39,215 nucleotides of DNA from Cruorifilaria tuberocauda (GCA_013365365.1 JABVXU010000501.1:1-39215); one strand, 5' to 3'. Counted from the stretch's first letter, positions 26,065-39,113 are shown. Notes: generated by a model from the sequence alone, not told the origin. Made by a program: numbers and translations.

Positions 26065-26070
26065 AATAAA
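26065..26070 (+). terminator. Candidate poly(A) signal for the ZP gene
   Basis: The first AATAAA noticed after the stop at 25561, about 500 nt downstream. A non-canonical nearer signal is possible. Confidence 0.3.
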
Positions 26071-27169
26071 AAAAACAATCCAAACCTATTATATTAAGAA
26101 TCATAAATCGATTGGTTCTGATTAATTTTAATTTCAGTTGTACTATCATTTAAGAATAATGAATATTCAGAAACATTCAAGAATAATGAAAAGTGAAAGT
26201 TAAATCAATCGGTCATGTTGAAATTTTTCATTTAAAATTTGTGTGAACAATTTGATAATATCAAAAGTACATATAAATGAGGTTTTTTCGGTATGCTGGA
26301 CACTTTTTATGAAGATGTATTCCAGGCCTTTTTTTTTCTTCTGATAATCTTAAGAATTAAAACATCGATCATTTATCTTACTGAATTATCAATTATTTTA
26401 ATGACTCTTTCTAACAGTAAAGCATTTCAACAGATCTTCCCTCCATTATACTGTTTGGAAATTTCATAAATATAATAATTAAGCCTACTGCAATGTTTAA
26501 TTCAATATTTCATCTGACGATGATGATAAGCGAAATATTTTTCTAAATATACAGTATTAAAAACCAGAAATATAGTTAATAACATTTTCATTAATCTCTG
26601 TAATTTTAATTCTCCTTCTTACATAGCTTTTTGCTCAAATTTCACCTAAAATTTATTAATTTGATATATCTGTCACTATAATAATAACTTTAATAATGAC
26701 ATATTCAGAATCTATACGACAATCTATACAGGTTAATATATTCCGTTCAATCACATTATTCGCTAAAATTATACGGCAGCGTTGCACTCATGCGAAAACT
26801 TTTTTACCCTTATTGAATCATTACCTTTTATTATTGATAATTTGATATTTTGCAGCAATCGATAGAAAAACTAGTAATTTTATCACAATTGCAATGCATG
26901 ACAACAAGAGAACAGAAAGAGTATAATTGAAACTTTCATGGATTTTCAAAATTCTGTTGAATTTGGAAGTTTACACTTTCTTATCTCAAAGATATTCGCG
27001 TACTATTATTTCGAATTCGAAATGAAGGCATTTTTATTTTAACTAATGTTCCTCCCAACCTTACAATTATAATTCGCCAATAAAAAAAATATTAAAAATT
27101 ACTATTCTTTCGCAAGTTTTCACTTTCCTTCGCCAATACCACACATTCCCATCTTATTCACTTCATGAA

Positions 27170-27175
27170 TTTATT
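27170..27175 (-). terminator. Candidate poly(A) signal for smg-8
   Basis: TTTATT on the plus strand reads AATAAA on the minus strand, about 385 nt after the smg-8 stop. It was the first canonical hexamer seen in that direction. Confidence 0.3.
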
Positions 27176-27557
27176 TAGGTATAAAAATAAAGCAAATAAA
27201 TGGACCAAAAAGTATTAGATGTTTTTTCGATATATCAGTACCACGATATATCAGTAATTTTACCAGCTATTTGTTTGTTAACTTGAACTATAATACACAA
27301 AACATAGAAAAACATCGTATGATACCAAATTTTAAGTAGAAAAAATGTGCTGCATAAGAAATGCTTCCTACATGTAAATTTAATTTTATCAAAAAATCCA
27401 AATTTGTAAAACAGTAAAACAAATTTTCTGTTTTACACAAAATTTCTCCAGAGAAATCTCTCAATTTTCTTCATTTCCATTCACTAAATCACTAAATCAC
27501 CATAATCATAACGAAAAATCAAGACGTAAATAGAATGAATACACGCATGGCATACAA

Positions 27558-30500
27558 TTAATGTTTAGGTATATAGAGCACTTCAACACAGTTTGCCAGT
27601 AATTTACCTGAAACTGTAGCCTCACTCGGTCGTTGAACAACTCCATGTGGTCCAGCATAAATGTAAGGGAAACGTAGAATATAATAACGTGCCCATTCAA
27701 GATGTATGGGCGCTTCTCCTGTGTGATATATTGGTTCTTTTGTTGTTGGCTAGAAGAATACAATTCCTCAATTTTATCAGGTGTTAAAAACAGCAAATTT
27801 TTTTTTGTAACTATAATAAGATTATTACCAAAAATCTTTCAATTTACTAGTGAGAATGAAGAAAAATGAACCTGAACACGAGGGTTCAAGACGACCGTAA
27901 CCGGAGCTTTAGGAGTAACGACATGGAGTCGCATCAACTGAGCATTTACTTGCGGCAATCGACGACATGTACACTTAGTCCACAGTGGTAAATCTGAACG
28001 AATCATAGCCGATCCAGATTCCTAAATAATCTCTGAATTTATGTGAATCACTTTATGCAGGATTCAACCTAATTATTATAATTAAACAAAAAAGGGTAAA
28101 AAGTAATGTATTGATACTTATGTCAAGTTTTCCTTTCAAAGAAAAGATTGGTGATGTTTATATAAAATTTCTTTAATTATATAGCACAACTAACACCTAA
28201 ACTCACCCTTTTTGATTATGTATTTCGTTTCCCTCAATAAAACTAAGTTCATAGATCTCATATGTCACTTATCTTAAATTTCCCACAGCAAATTATTGCG
28301 ATCTGTACTCAACTAGGTGAAATGATTACTTCTTTCATTATAAAAAAGGACATTTTTTTAAATCAGTAAGAAGTAAAAAATTCGGTAATAAAAGTAAAAA
28401 CTTTTGAATTCGGCGCTACTTTCATTTGAGTGTTGGCATGCATATCCTGAATCATAAATCGATGTCCCCGTGGGCATTCGTATTCAAATCCAACGAACAG
28501 CTAAAAAATAAATAAAATATATGCGAGAGAATCTTTCCTTTCATTCTATCTCATTACAGTAATCCTCGCAATAATTTCAAACAAAATTTAACTTTTATGA
28601 TTTGTAGAGATCTGTGCATTCTGCTTAGAAAAAAAAACTTTCAATTTTGAGTTCTAAGCAATTCCACTACTGCCTGAGATCAAAGATTGCTAATAATAAA
28701 TTAAATTTCGAACGAATTTAAAGTTTGGATCTTTTAATTTACTTTTCGTAAAATCATTTAAAAATCGTTCAAATTTCAATTTTTAAAAAGCAAATGTAGT
28801 ACCTTTACTTTTTCACGATTACTCTTATTTGTTTTGATAGGACGCTTCGATCTCACACCATACGAGTCACCCATAATTTCTCTCATATCAATTTCCCATT
28901 TTTCAGGGTCCACTATTACAAAAACATCTGCCGGTAGAAGAAACTGCGTTCCGCTTTTAAAGTTTGGCATATCACGAAGACCAGCCTTATGACTAAACTG
29001 ATCAATTTAGAGGCTGACCAGTAATTTAGTGATAACTAATCAAACATAATCGACCGCTGTCAAAGTTTGACTGAACTAATAATGAATAAAAGAAACCTGT
29101 ACAAGCTCGATGCGCCCAAGCATAAAAGTGACCATGAAGGGAAAAGAGGCTTTCTAGATGGCGATTCTGTATTTGGGACACATTCCAAAAACTGACCTAG
29201 AAAAAATTTTTAACAAAAAATAACACTTCTATTACACATCTAATTAAAAGAAAGAAAAAAACGAATATTTGAAAAATTTTCGAGTAAATCATAAAAATGA
29301 AAAACTGAATGGAAGAGTTCGTAACTAATTAGAACAAAAAAATTACAAAAATTAATACCTTTGCATAATTTTCTTAACTTTACTAGTTCTTCTTCAAAGT
29401 TCATAGCGGAGCTATCTAACTTATCGGAGCTCTCTAAGTCCGGTTCTCTTAACTGTACATCATCATCATCAAGATATGAAACTTGTGCCTCAGTTTCTGG
29501 AACAGCCTCTTCATCGTCCTGTGAGCACGACTCATCCATATAATCATCCATATGCTTAAGTTTTTTTACATTGAAATTATAAAATAATTAATGTAGTAAA
29601 AAATCAGCTCTTTCAGCAGAATTTTTAATCCTGAATGATTCAAAACTAAAAGGAAATTAAAATCAACCGCTCGACGGCGCCTTATTCCTGGAAATGGTTG
29701 TTCAGCTTCTTCCAGTTTAATGTATTCGTCCTCGTCTTCGTCATCATTATTCTCCAAGTCATCAGGCGTTTGTTCCTCACAACACTTTTCCGTCCCTGGC
29801 GATATCGAAACCTTTTTTTCTTCTAAGTCTTTCTCAACATCATCAATATCTGTACCTTCCGCTGAAATATTAGAACCTTTAACGTAATATAGATTTTAAA
29901 AGAATATCTAGAAGTTAGAAGAATCTTAAAACTTACTACACAAATTACTTTTAAATGGAGATTGTATACTTTCGTGTTGCATTTCATCGTCTTCCAGAGG
30001 ATTATCACGATCCAAAAGCATTTTCAAATAGTCTAAACATATCGAACAGATAACACAATCATAAAGAGATGTTCTAAAACATATAAGTTATCTAGTGCTT
30101 TCAAATAATTCTTTCAACAGAGAGCTTTTAGAACTCATGAAAAGAAAACTATAAAATCAGAAATATGATTACTTTCTCCTATCGATGTTGAAAATTCAGA
30201 AAAGCTATTTTCCGGAGAAGTTATTGATTTTTGCGATTTATCCGGTAAACTTTCTATATCCAATGATTCATCGTTAATATTATCATACTTGAAAACTTCA
30301 AAGTCATACGCTTCCACATTTTTGCAACATGTGAACTGTGACTGCATGTAGAAATCATAATTAGCTTCCTGTAACAGTGTAACTTTCTAAATGTGATGAC
30401 TCCGTCTACGAATTCGAAATTTCATTACTCTTTAACTTTCATACAAGATACTTGGGTTGAATGTAAGTTTATGGTAAGGTTATACCCATTAACTCTCTCA

Positions 30501-33500
30501 ATTAACTGAATTGAAACAGCTTCGATGACTTCAACCAAATACGAAATGTAATAATAAAAAGAAACAAAACGAACGCGTAATGAAAACGGATCGTTGCGCA
30601 GTGCTTGTGAATGTCCGCAATTACATGTGGAAAGGAAACGGATTCCGCTTGAATGAGCAATTCGTTTCAATGCTGGCACTTCTAAGTCAGATAAGGAATA
30701 ATGAACCTAAAAAATTATGTGAAATTCACCCCTAATGAGATGATAAAAACTAAGCATTAAAACTATTTATTTAAATCTATTGCGAAAAGTTTTTACAAAA
30801 ATATATTAAACGCGCCCTAGTATCAAAACTGGAAATTTGGTCATTAATCCTTGAAAACGGCAATATTTTTTGAATGTAACACCCGATCTGTTAAATTAGA
30901 TAAAGTTTATTAATTTTTGTCAGGCAGGAAAGACAATGAGAGATCTTGTGCCAAACTAATAAAATATTTTAGTGGTGAAAGTGGAAAAAAAGTTAGGAGT
31001 CGGCGGTACTAATTCTTCCCTTTCAATAGATTTACATAAATTTTTGTACGAATTCTCTGGATTATCTATTGACCAATTCTTAAGTAACGACATAAATAAA
31101 CCAAACAGTTCTAGAAGTTCTTGCTATCGCATTTTCTCGCGTGTCAAATCAATTCCTTGTCATATGACGTTCAACTAACTTACCGGTAGCACACATTCAC
31201 TCCCAGTGAGAGAAACAAATTCACATGCTTTTTGAGTAGCCCAAACAGCTTCGCATTCCTCCTTCAGTTTTTCTTTGGCTTTTTCTAATCTGGTACCATG
31301 ATAAATGCATTCCAAGTGTTCCATTGCACGTGATAACTAAATTACTTATTTAAGTTTTTTTCATAATGAGTTCTCTCGGTCATTCCTCAGCACATATTAC
31401 GTGCTTTTTCGTCAGTTACTTTTCTAAATTAAACCGATAAGAGATTTAAATTCAGTTTAGAAATCTAAAATCTCTCTTTATGTGAAGTTTTTTTTTTCAA
31501 TGTTATAAAATGAAAAAGAAACATTAAATTAAAAAAAGAAATAAAATCCAACCTTCGCTTCATGTTCCGCTTTCGTGAAAACCTGTGATTTTCGCTTTTC
31601 GAAATCACGCGTATCTTTGTTACTATTTTGATATATTGCTTTCGCTTGCCCGATGTAGGTGCCTTCCATGCTTAAGTATATTTATAATGTAAACCAATGC
31701 ATCTTTATTATCTAACAAATTTTATTATTAATTTTCTAAGCATTTATAAATGAAGGAAATGAAAGAAGAAAAATCTGAAGAACACAGTATAAAGTCTATG
31801 TTATTTTAGATCTTTATCGCTAAGAATGTGTAGGTTTTGATTAAAGCCGCTTTTGAAACAGAAATTAATTAATTAAATCATCTGATTTTGAAACAAATAA
31901 TTTTAGTGGATTTCATTAAGAAACAGAATTGTCACTTTACCTTTTGGAAAACTGCAGTTCAGTGCTACTAAGTTTGTATATTTTCTCATCACTGAAGATT
32001 TGCATTTGAAATAACTGATCATAAATAATTTTCCCACCAATCAAGACCCATTTCAGCGTAGGTACCTGACATAATTATTTTAAAAAAGTACGAAATATAA
32101 CGAATACAATTTATTAATCATTAAGCTAAGGAAAAACAACTAATGTAGAAAATTTTTGCAAAAAAGGAACTTCATAAAGATATCTCTTTCTTTCTCTATC
32201 TTGTCGTACGAGATCAATATGTGACCGCAGAAATTCACCGAAATCATTTCGTTCGTCCTTCTCTGTAATGCGCCCAATCTCATAAATTATGGATAATAAG
32301 TTGAAGATATATACACATGAGTCGTTTACAAGAACGTCAGCATGTGGAACTACGAGTCTTCTTATCCATTACTTTGGGTCTTTGCACAAAAGTATGTTAA
32401 TTATAATGAACAGACAGTTTAATACAGAAGCACTGGAACTTGAATATTTATTTCCAAACATTCTTCTATTTTTGGGTCCAGCATATATTTCTATCAAAAA
32501 TTTCCAATTTTATGAATGTAGCGGAGAATTTATTGAAATAAAACTTTTGAAATTTGAGAAAGTAATCAAATTCTGCTCATGCCAACAAAATTTGATTACT
32601 TCCTATAAAAATCCGAATCAAAGGTAAAAACATACCACTGTTTCCAGTTCCCTCATTCTCTTCCTTACGGCTACCTCGTTCAATAAGCATCGATAAACTG
32701 CCACGAATAACATCATGAGATGATTCTGCCGCCGAAAATAAGTAAACGGACTGTTCTACAGACTTTGGTAAACTGCATGGACAGTCCCTAAACATTACAG
32801 ATTCAAACCTTTACCCACTAGTGGCAAATTACAATTCTATGTTTTGTGAAACAAGTAATTAAGGAAGACAAAGTTTGAATATCCTGTTCTTTTCAACAAC
32901 AGTTCTACATTCTCATTTCATTAAAAAAAATTTCAATGATTTATAGAAAAGCAATTGAATTTCAATAAATTTAATTGAAAATGGAAGAGCTATTCACTTA
33001 TCGTTAGCTGCAACCAATCCATATATTTGCATACAGCGATATATTTGTTGTTCTAATTTGTCCATCAGTTTACTCTTCAGTTCTCTCTGAATTAAATAAT
33101 TTTTTTAAGAACTCCAAATATCACGAACAGCATTCATTAATCCATTCTTCCTTTAAAATCAATCGATATTTTTCGGAAGCAGTCTCCGCATCACACAATC
33201 GTCTATTATCAAATGGCTTTCCAATTTCTAATATAGGTTTCACTTTTTTACTAAAAATTATTTTGCAGAGTGCCTTCCACAAATTAAAAAAAATCTTGTA
33301 ATAATCTAGAAAGTAAGTAAAGTTCAATAAAGTTTTTTCAGTCAACGTTTTCAATAAGTGATGTCCTCATCCTACAGCAGTTCATCACTTCATATGGAGA
33401 GTTAAAACATTTAAGCATTCTTACAATTAAAAGGAAATTAAAAAATCGAAAATGAACAAACCTTTCGACTAGAATTTAAATCACCCTTTAATAAATGACG

Positions 33501-34743
33501 ATGGAAAGCAAAGAGACATCGCGGTTGAGCTAAGCGTCCTTCAGCAGACCAACCCTGTGGAAAACCCGTAATAGCAGACAGCTTTGTTCGAATTTCTCTT
33601 TGACAAAATCGTCGAAGTTCATTGGCTCGTTTCAAATCGCGGCAACAATTTTGATCAAACCGACAACCTGGTTGCATGTAAATGAGTATATGCGAATACA
33701 ACAAGAGAAAGGTTAGGCATCGTGCATAATCGACCTCTTGCTGCGAAAGCAGCTCGAAGAATTCCTGAAATTTATAAATTTATTATAAAAAGAAACAGTT
33801 CGATCAGTAGCAGGGTTTGGATGAGGTGCAAGGAATTAAAGAATTATCTGTTATAAATTCAAGACAATTTTCAGAAAGTATTCGAATTTAATTCGCAAAT
33901 AAATTAAAGAGCACTTCCTCACTAAATTAAAATTAAATAGCAGAGCATTGGAATTATAATTTTCTTGCTGAACTCATCCATAGATACTAAATATCGTCAG
34001 AACTGATCCATTTGAATAAAATTCAAACACAATGTTAAATTATTTCCTGTATTCATACTTTTCGTTCATCATCATTATTTCGTACAAAATACTCCAATGA
34101 GCACAAATCACCATAGCCAGAAAGATGCAAAAAAAGGACCGACCATTCCGAATCATAATATGCTTCAATCTAAAAATATGTCATTGTATCAGAAATGAAA
34201 CAAATATTTGATCTAAACAAAAATTTAGGATCACAAAGATATCTTGATGTGCTTTCCAGTCGTAACATCATGAACGTAATATATAGTTAAGTCTTCTGAA
34301 GAAGAATGACAGAGCCAGTCTTTCATTGTTTCGTCCTTCATATCATGTAGTAACGTATTTGAAATCATAAAGATTCGACAAATAAGTAAACAATCGAAAT
34401 CCTAACGAAAATTTAAAATCGGAAAAATCTTAATCATCTTTAAAAAATTGACGTAATATATATGATGTTCAAGAAATGCTTTTACTTTCAAGGCAGGAAA
34501 TTCATTACTTACTGAAGCAGTACTTCCTTCCATAGGAATATGTTGAATAAAAACTGGGCGTCCCAATAACTGATTGATTGGATCAGCTTTGGAGCAATCG
34601 CTGGAAGATTTCCCAACAATTCCCACAACAATTACACGTCTCTCTTCGAACATACCCAAATTGTAAGCCGATTCGGTAAGCCATTTTGATATTGATTCTG
34701 CAAGTCCATTCCTCATCCTGCAGTGCTGTTTTCCATCAGACAT
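27558..34743 (-). CDS. smg-8: SMG-8, SMG1-kinase complex subunit (nonsense-mediated decay)
   Basis: SMG8 binds SMG9 and the SMG1 kinase and restrains UPF1 phosphorylation in mRNA surveillance. Exons in transcript order: 34743-34486, 34401-34267, 34169-34059, 33764-33462, 33273-33125, 33084-32998, 32787-32636, 32262-32171, 32065-31941, 31670-31553, 31336-31184, 30706-30575, 30368-30173, 30032-29937, 29861-29668, 29554-29359, 29196-29097, 28992-28803, 28500-28402, 28021-27872, 27749-27558. All phases agree and give about 1,075 residues (human SMG8 is about 990). Visible: G-fold start VIVVGIVGKSS (37-47), SLTGSEC before VHYSLSD, TCNCGHSQALRNDPFSLR (588-605), EANYDFY, a long acidic segment (about 606-832), SWSLLCLG, VGFEYECPRGHRFM (932-945), and near the C-terminus MRLHVVTPKAPVTV followed by YYILRFPYIY. 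The acceptors at 33273, 33084 and 32262 are the least certain: they were chosen to keep frame and are not all strong consensus. The exon at 32262 could begin up to about 80 nt earlier. Confidence 0.88.
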
Positions 34744-35484
34744 ACAATATATGACGTGATAAATAGCGACAAGTACACCATAACAAAAATAAAGGAATGT
34801 TTTATCATTGTCATATTTTATTAATATTGTTCTCAGATAGAAAATTGGCTAATTCAAAGATATTTTTAAATTAATAAGGTATAGGCGATAATTATATTTC
34901 ACGAATTAAAAAAAAAGTTTCAATTCGCCCAATATGCTGATAAATGCATTATTTTATTCTCCAAATAATTTTTTATGTGCAATAAGATTGAAAAAGCTAT
35001 GAGCAGATAATTTTATTAAAAAGGAGGATGAACAGAAAAAAGAAAATTAGCAAACCTCGGATAAATGACAATTTCCTCATATCATGAAAATGATCACTTT
35101 AAACAAATTTAACATAAAATCTAAAATAGTTAACCCACCAAGAACGATTAAAATAGCACCAATCGCAAACTATCTTTTCAGCATTTCGCTACTCTGAAAA
35201 TTCCATCATTCTTCACTTATACATTCCTTATACTATTTCCGTGTTCTTATTAATCTCTGTCTACTCTACAAAAAGTGTACATTTTCCAACGTTATAATTA
35301 GAGCTGCATCAACGAATCTATTTCATGAAATCGCGCATTTCGTTCAATTTCTCACACAGATTTGCACAACTTACCATTGCTTATCAACTCATCATTGCTA
35401 GGAACAATTTCATTTTAATTTATTTCAAAGTTTTTTGAACGATCAAAATTATGCCCGATTTTCTCTTTACTATCGTTTCTGTTT

Positions 35485-35506
35485 TATCATTATTACGATA
35501 ATGATA
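35485..35506. repeat. Perfect inverted repeat carrying GATA motifs
   Basis: TATCATTAT and ATAATGATA are exact reverse complements around TACG, placing GATA cores on both strands. It lies about 740 bp upstream of the smg-8 start. A role as a GATA-factor element is speculation. Confidence 0.7.
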
Positions 35507-36372
35507 ATGAAGCATTGATAAGATTTCCTGCATATTTTTATCATTTCCCGAATATTTATAAATATCAGCAACATAGATTTTAATTTTTTCCATGAACTTC
35601 TAATTGTATGGTTGCTGATAAACTACAATGATGAATAACTATCTTCATTAAAACGCAAATATCACTACAATTAAATGCTATTTTGGATCGAAATATAAGC
35701 TTATAAGCTTTTACGGGTAAATTATTCGTCAAATTTTCTCAATATGACCACAACTGCCAACTATTTGTAAGTACGAGATTAGGCAAATGCAATGAAGTAA
35801 GCTAATACTTGTTTGTTTTACAGTACTAGCTTAAAATATTTATACATCATCAATTTTATTCTAAATAAATGATCGAAAATAAGCATCAATCATTCTCGTT
35901 GAGAATATAATATGGTAAAACGATAAATTGGAAATATGCTACCATCAATTTTCCTAATTTCGTTATTATTAAGCATTAATTGTTAGTATTATTATAATTA
36001 TTACAATTAAATCATGAAATTTCACTGATCTTGAATTCAAGTTTTGTTATTTGTCGTGAATTGTTAAGGATATGCTAGGATACGCTTTTTTTGTTCTTAT
36101 TGATGCTATCTTGATTAAAGCATTTTAATTATTTAATGGATGATATTGTAAAAATTCAGCTCAGAAATAATTTTATGATACTGATTTAAATGCGGCCAAA
36201 TTTTGTAAAGATAAATTGGAAAAAGAAATTTAATGTTTCTATTCTATTTCATTACAAATTAATTTGATGTTTACAGTTTTCAGTTTCATTTTAACTTACA
36301 ATTATATTTTGTAGTTATGATTTAAAAAGTGAAAGTATTTTAATGTGAAACATGCCTTAACTGTATGCTATA

Positions 36373-36378
36373 TTTATT
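36373..36378 (-). terminator. Candidate poly(A) signal of the channel gene
   Basis: TTTATT on plus, AATAAA on minus, only about 12 nt beyond the stop codon at 36390-36392. A very short 3' UTR would be acceptable for a nematode. Confidence 0.5.
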
Positions 36379-36389
36379 AATTTACAAAA

Positions 36390-39113
36390 TTAATTCTGAA
36401 ATGACGCATAATCTCGAGGCAGTAATGGCCTTCTTTCATTAAGTTCATCTTCTGGGTATAATATTGTATTCATTACTTCAATAGTATGTGATTGACCAAC
36501 ACCTGAAAATAATATTTATATTTAATCCATCGATGAACAGAAACATACACAATATAGCAATTTATGTTAGACTAAGTTTGAAATATTCTAAAAATAAATT
36601 GAAAGATTTTTCTACATATTTTCCTTTAACTTTCTGTACTTCTTTTCATTTTTCATGAAGGAACCACTTCATCGTTCATCACTAAATGAATAGAAATTGA
36701 TTTTGTTTTGGATATCTCTTATTCTCTCAAAGCTGAAAAATATTTCTGTAAATAGCGTTAAAATTTCAAGAAAACGATAAATGCTCGAACATTTAGGTCG
36801 AAATTCAAGCTTATCAGTCTTGACAAATAATGCTCTGGATAGTGGTGATCGTTGTCCATCCTTGAAACAAGCTGTAGCACAAAATGTATAAAACCAATCA
36901 TAACGTAGATCAGGAAAAACTACTCGACGTCCACGTACTGTAATTCGTTCCCAGAGTGAGAGATGAGCATTAGGATTTTCCGTATAATAAACAATGTAAT
37001 TCTGAAAAATGTTGCTTTTTAAGTCTTTGCTAACTCGAAAAGCTAATCTTTCAAGTAATGTAAAAAATCTCGATGAAGTAAGCTTCGATTTTGAAATAGT
37101 ATTTCGAGATAATGTTTTCTTTTTATCAAAAAAATGTGTTGTTTTGAGCACCATGACAAAATGTCTAATTAACAAATTGAATTGTAAATAACTTCAAGAT
37201 AATACTACTTCATATACACTTGCAAAATACTTTATATACTTTCAAAATTATAACAATATAAAATTCACTAATATCTACCGTTACGTCTCTGGTACGTTTG
37301 TAAGGTGGTTCCCATGATAGTTCGATGGTATTCGCGTTTAAACGTTGAGCCAAAATATGTTGTGGGCTGAGTTGTGGTTCTGTAAAGTATTATTACTTAA
37401 CTTTAGTGATAAGCTTTTCGCTATTTTAATTATAAAATTTTTAATTTGCATTATATTTCTGTTATTTAATGATTTCTAATTTTTTTTTTCAATTGTTTAA
37501 AACAATTTTTTTATTTTAATTTTCCGCTGTAATCATTTTAATTTATCATATCGCTAAAACCATTATAAAAATAAATTCGAAAAATCAAGGACACAAAAAT
37601 TGCGGAATAATCTAGAATGATTTTCATTTTATGGAAAGCATTTTTTTTTCGATTTTTGAAAAGAATGATCCCAAATATTCCTACTTAAATCTTCAACCAA
37701 ATTTTCGAGAAACAGTTTTAACTACCTGTATATTGTACCAAATAAACTGGTTTGCTTTCACCATAACGTGAAACAGCTGTGATACGGAATTCATATAAAG
37801 AACACGAATCAACGCTCATAATTTCCGCTGAATGACCCTGAATGCCACGTAGTTCACGCGCTTTACTATTTTCTTGATGTCTAAATTGATTTGCTTATAA
37901 TATATAATTTCTAAATTTCAAATTATCATAGATTATTCTCATAGTGAAATGAAAAAGATTAGAAATACATAAACAAGAGAAGCATAGGCTATTTAATTTT
38001 CTATAAAAAATATATTCAGAATCTATTATTTCTCAGCTAATCAAATTTTACTAGTACAAACTTGATCCGATAACGTATATTGTAGGTAACTTGATCGTCA
38101 GCCGAAAATGCTGGTGCCCATGCAAGCCGAACTGAATAAGCGGATGTGGACACAACCTGACATTCCCGTGGTGGATCGGGTGGTAGGCGAGCGAACATAA
38201 ATTCATCATCTGTTACTGGAAATGAATTCTATTATTTTTCTAATATTTAGAAGAGTTCAAAAAAAAAAGTTAAAAAAAGAATTTATACTCGCTAATAATT
38301 AGCGAGCTATCCTATCATTTCATTAGGATTAATTAATAACTTGATAATAAAAAATCCGAATCTTCTTTAAAGATAGTTAAAACTTACACATACGCGATCC
38401 ACGTTTTTGGTACTTTCTACTCATTCGCCTTCTCCCTATTTTACCAACATGACTATCACCGTTTTCAAATACCATACTTTTTGCGAATTCCAAAAGTAAA
38501 CTAGCAGTTGCTTGTCGTCGTCGCCTGAATTCTAATCAAGTTTGTAACGGATAAATGGCAAAGTATAATTTAAATATTTTTCTGAAAGTAGAATACTCAT
38601 GTCAAACTATCCGTCTAGAATTGAATACTACAAATTAGCTGTATGATTAACATTCAAATAAATAGATATCATTTTTGCGTACGTGCAGAAATATTCGACA
38701 TTGGGGTAAAAAATTGCAACGAAAGCTAAAAAATGAAAATTCATATCACATTAGTCATACTAATATTTAATATATTTATATTTGATCTAAATTTAATATT
38801 ATAATATTTGAAAACGCAGTGATTTAATATCCCAAAGTAACAAGTTTCAAGATTTCAAAGTAATTTAAAGTAAGAAGTAATTTTTATTGGGAAAACACAT
38901 GTAGCACAAACTTTGCTTTTGCTTCACGAATTAAAAAGAATGGATTATTTGTTTTAATTTTACGACCAATATAATGAATTTCCTTTAGATACATTCGACC
39001 AACAACATCCATACACATTGTTGTCAAAATTATACCACCCATAATAACACATAAAACTACCGGCATATTTTGTTTTTCCGGACGATAATCACCAAAACCT
39101 GTATTCATGATTA
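36390..39113 (-). CDS. Two-pore (K2P/TWK-type) potassium channel with FN3 domains, 3' part
   Basis: The first exon in the window encodes the second pore loop TGFGDYRP and the last membrane helix (VVLCVIMGGIILTTMCM), then a basic region. This is the TWK family's pore-2/M4 arrangement, which makes a background K+ leak channel in the plasma membrane. Exons in transcript order: 39113 (or 39098)-38912, 38524-38388, 38215-38062, 37880-37726, 37379-37279, 37001-36776 (or 36791), 36502-36390. Downstream exons encode an Arg-rich linker, then FN3 domain 1 (starting LPPDPPRECQVVS, ending SLYEFRITAVSRYGES) and FN3 domain 2 (starting PQLSPQHILAQ, with IELSWEPP and NYIVYY). A short tail RRPLLPRDYASFQN ends at TAA. 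The reading frame carries through every junction. Pore 1, M1-M3 and the start lie beyond the right edge. The donor after FN3-2 and the first acceptor are uncertain. The alternative is two adjacent genes wrongly joined, but the compatible phases argue against it. Confidence 0.8.

Larger units (their letters stand above)
25562..27557. other. Convergent intergenic region (ZP gene / smg-8 tails)
   Basis: AT-rich non-coding sequence between two genes that end toward each other. It should contain both 3' UTRs. It holds a short (TA)n tract at 25602-25621, a plus-strand AATAAA at 26065-26070 and a minus-strand AATAAA (TTTATT on plus) at 27170-27175. No additional gene was found. Confidence 0.6.
34744..36389. 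other. Intergenic region between the channel gene and smg-8
   Basis: About 1.65 kb of AT-rich sequence with no convincing gene. It should hold the smg-8 promoter and 5' UTR at its left end and the channel 3' UTR at its right. Notable small elements are a GATA-containing inverted repeat at 35485-35506 and a 14-bp palindrome AAGCTTATAAGCTT at 35697-35710. The distance is too great for a typical trans-spliced nematode operon. Confidence 0.6.

Noticed and set aside
27506..27796. 96-codon minus-strand frame at the end of smg-8
   Set aside because: It is a shifted shadow of the last smg-8 exon; the correct frame reads YYILRFPYIYAGP and ends at 27558.
30972..31178. 68-codon plus-strand frame in the 522-bp interval between smg-8 exons 11 and 12
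   Set aside because: It lies antisense in an intron with strong GTAAGT donor context beside it, and has no recognisable homology.
34744..39113. Operon containing the channel gene and smg-8
   Set aside because: Both are on the minus strand, but about 1.65 kb separates the channel stop from the smg-8 start, well beyond the usual nematode operon spacing, and no SL2-type acceptor is evident.
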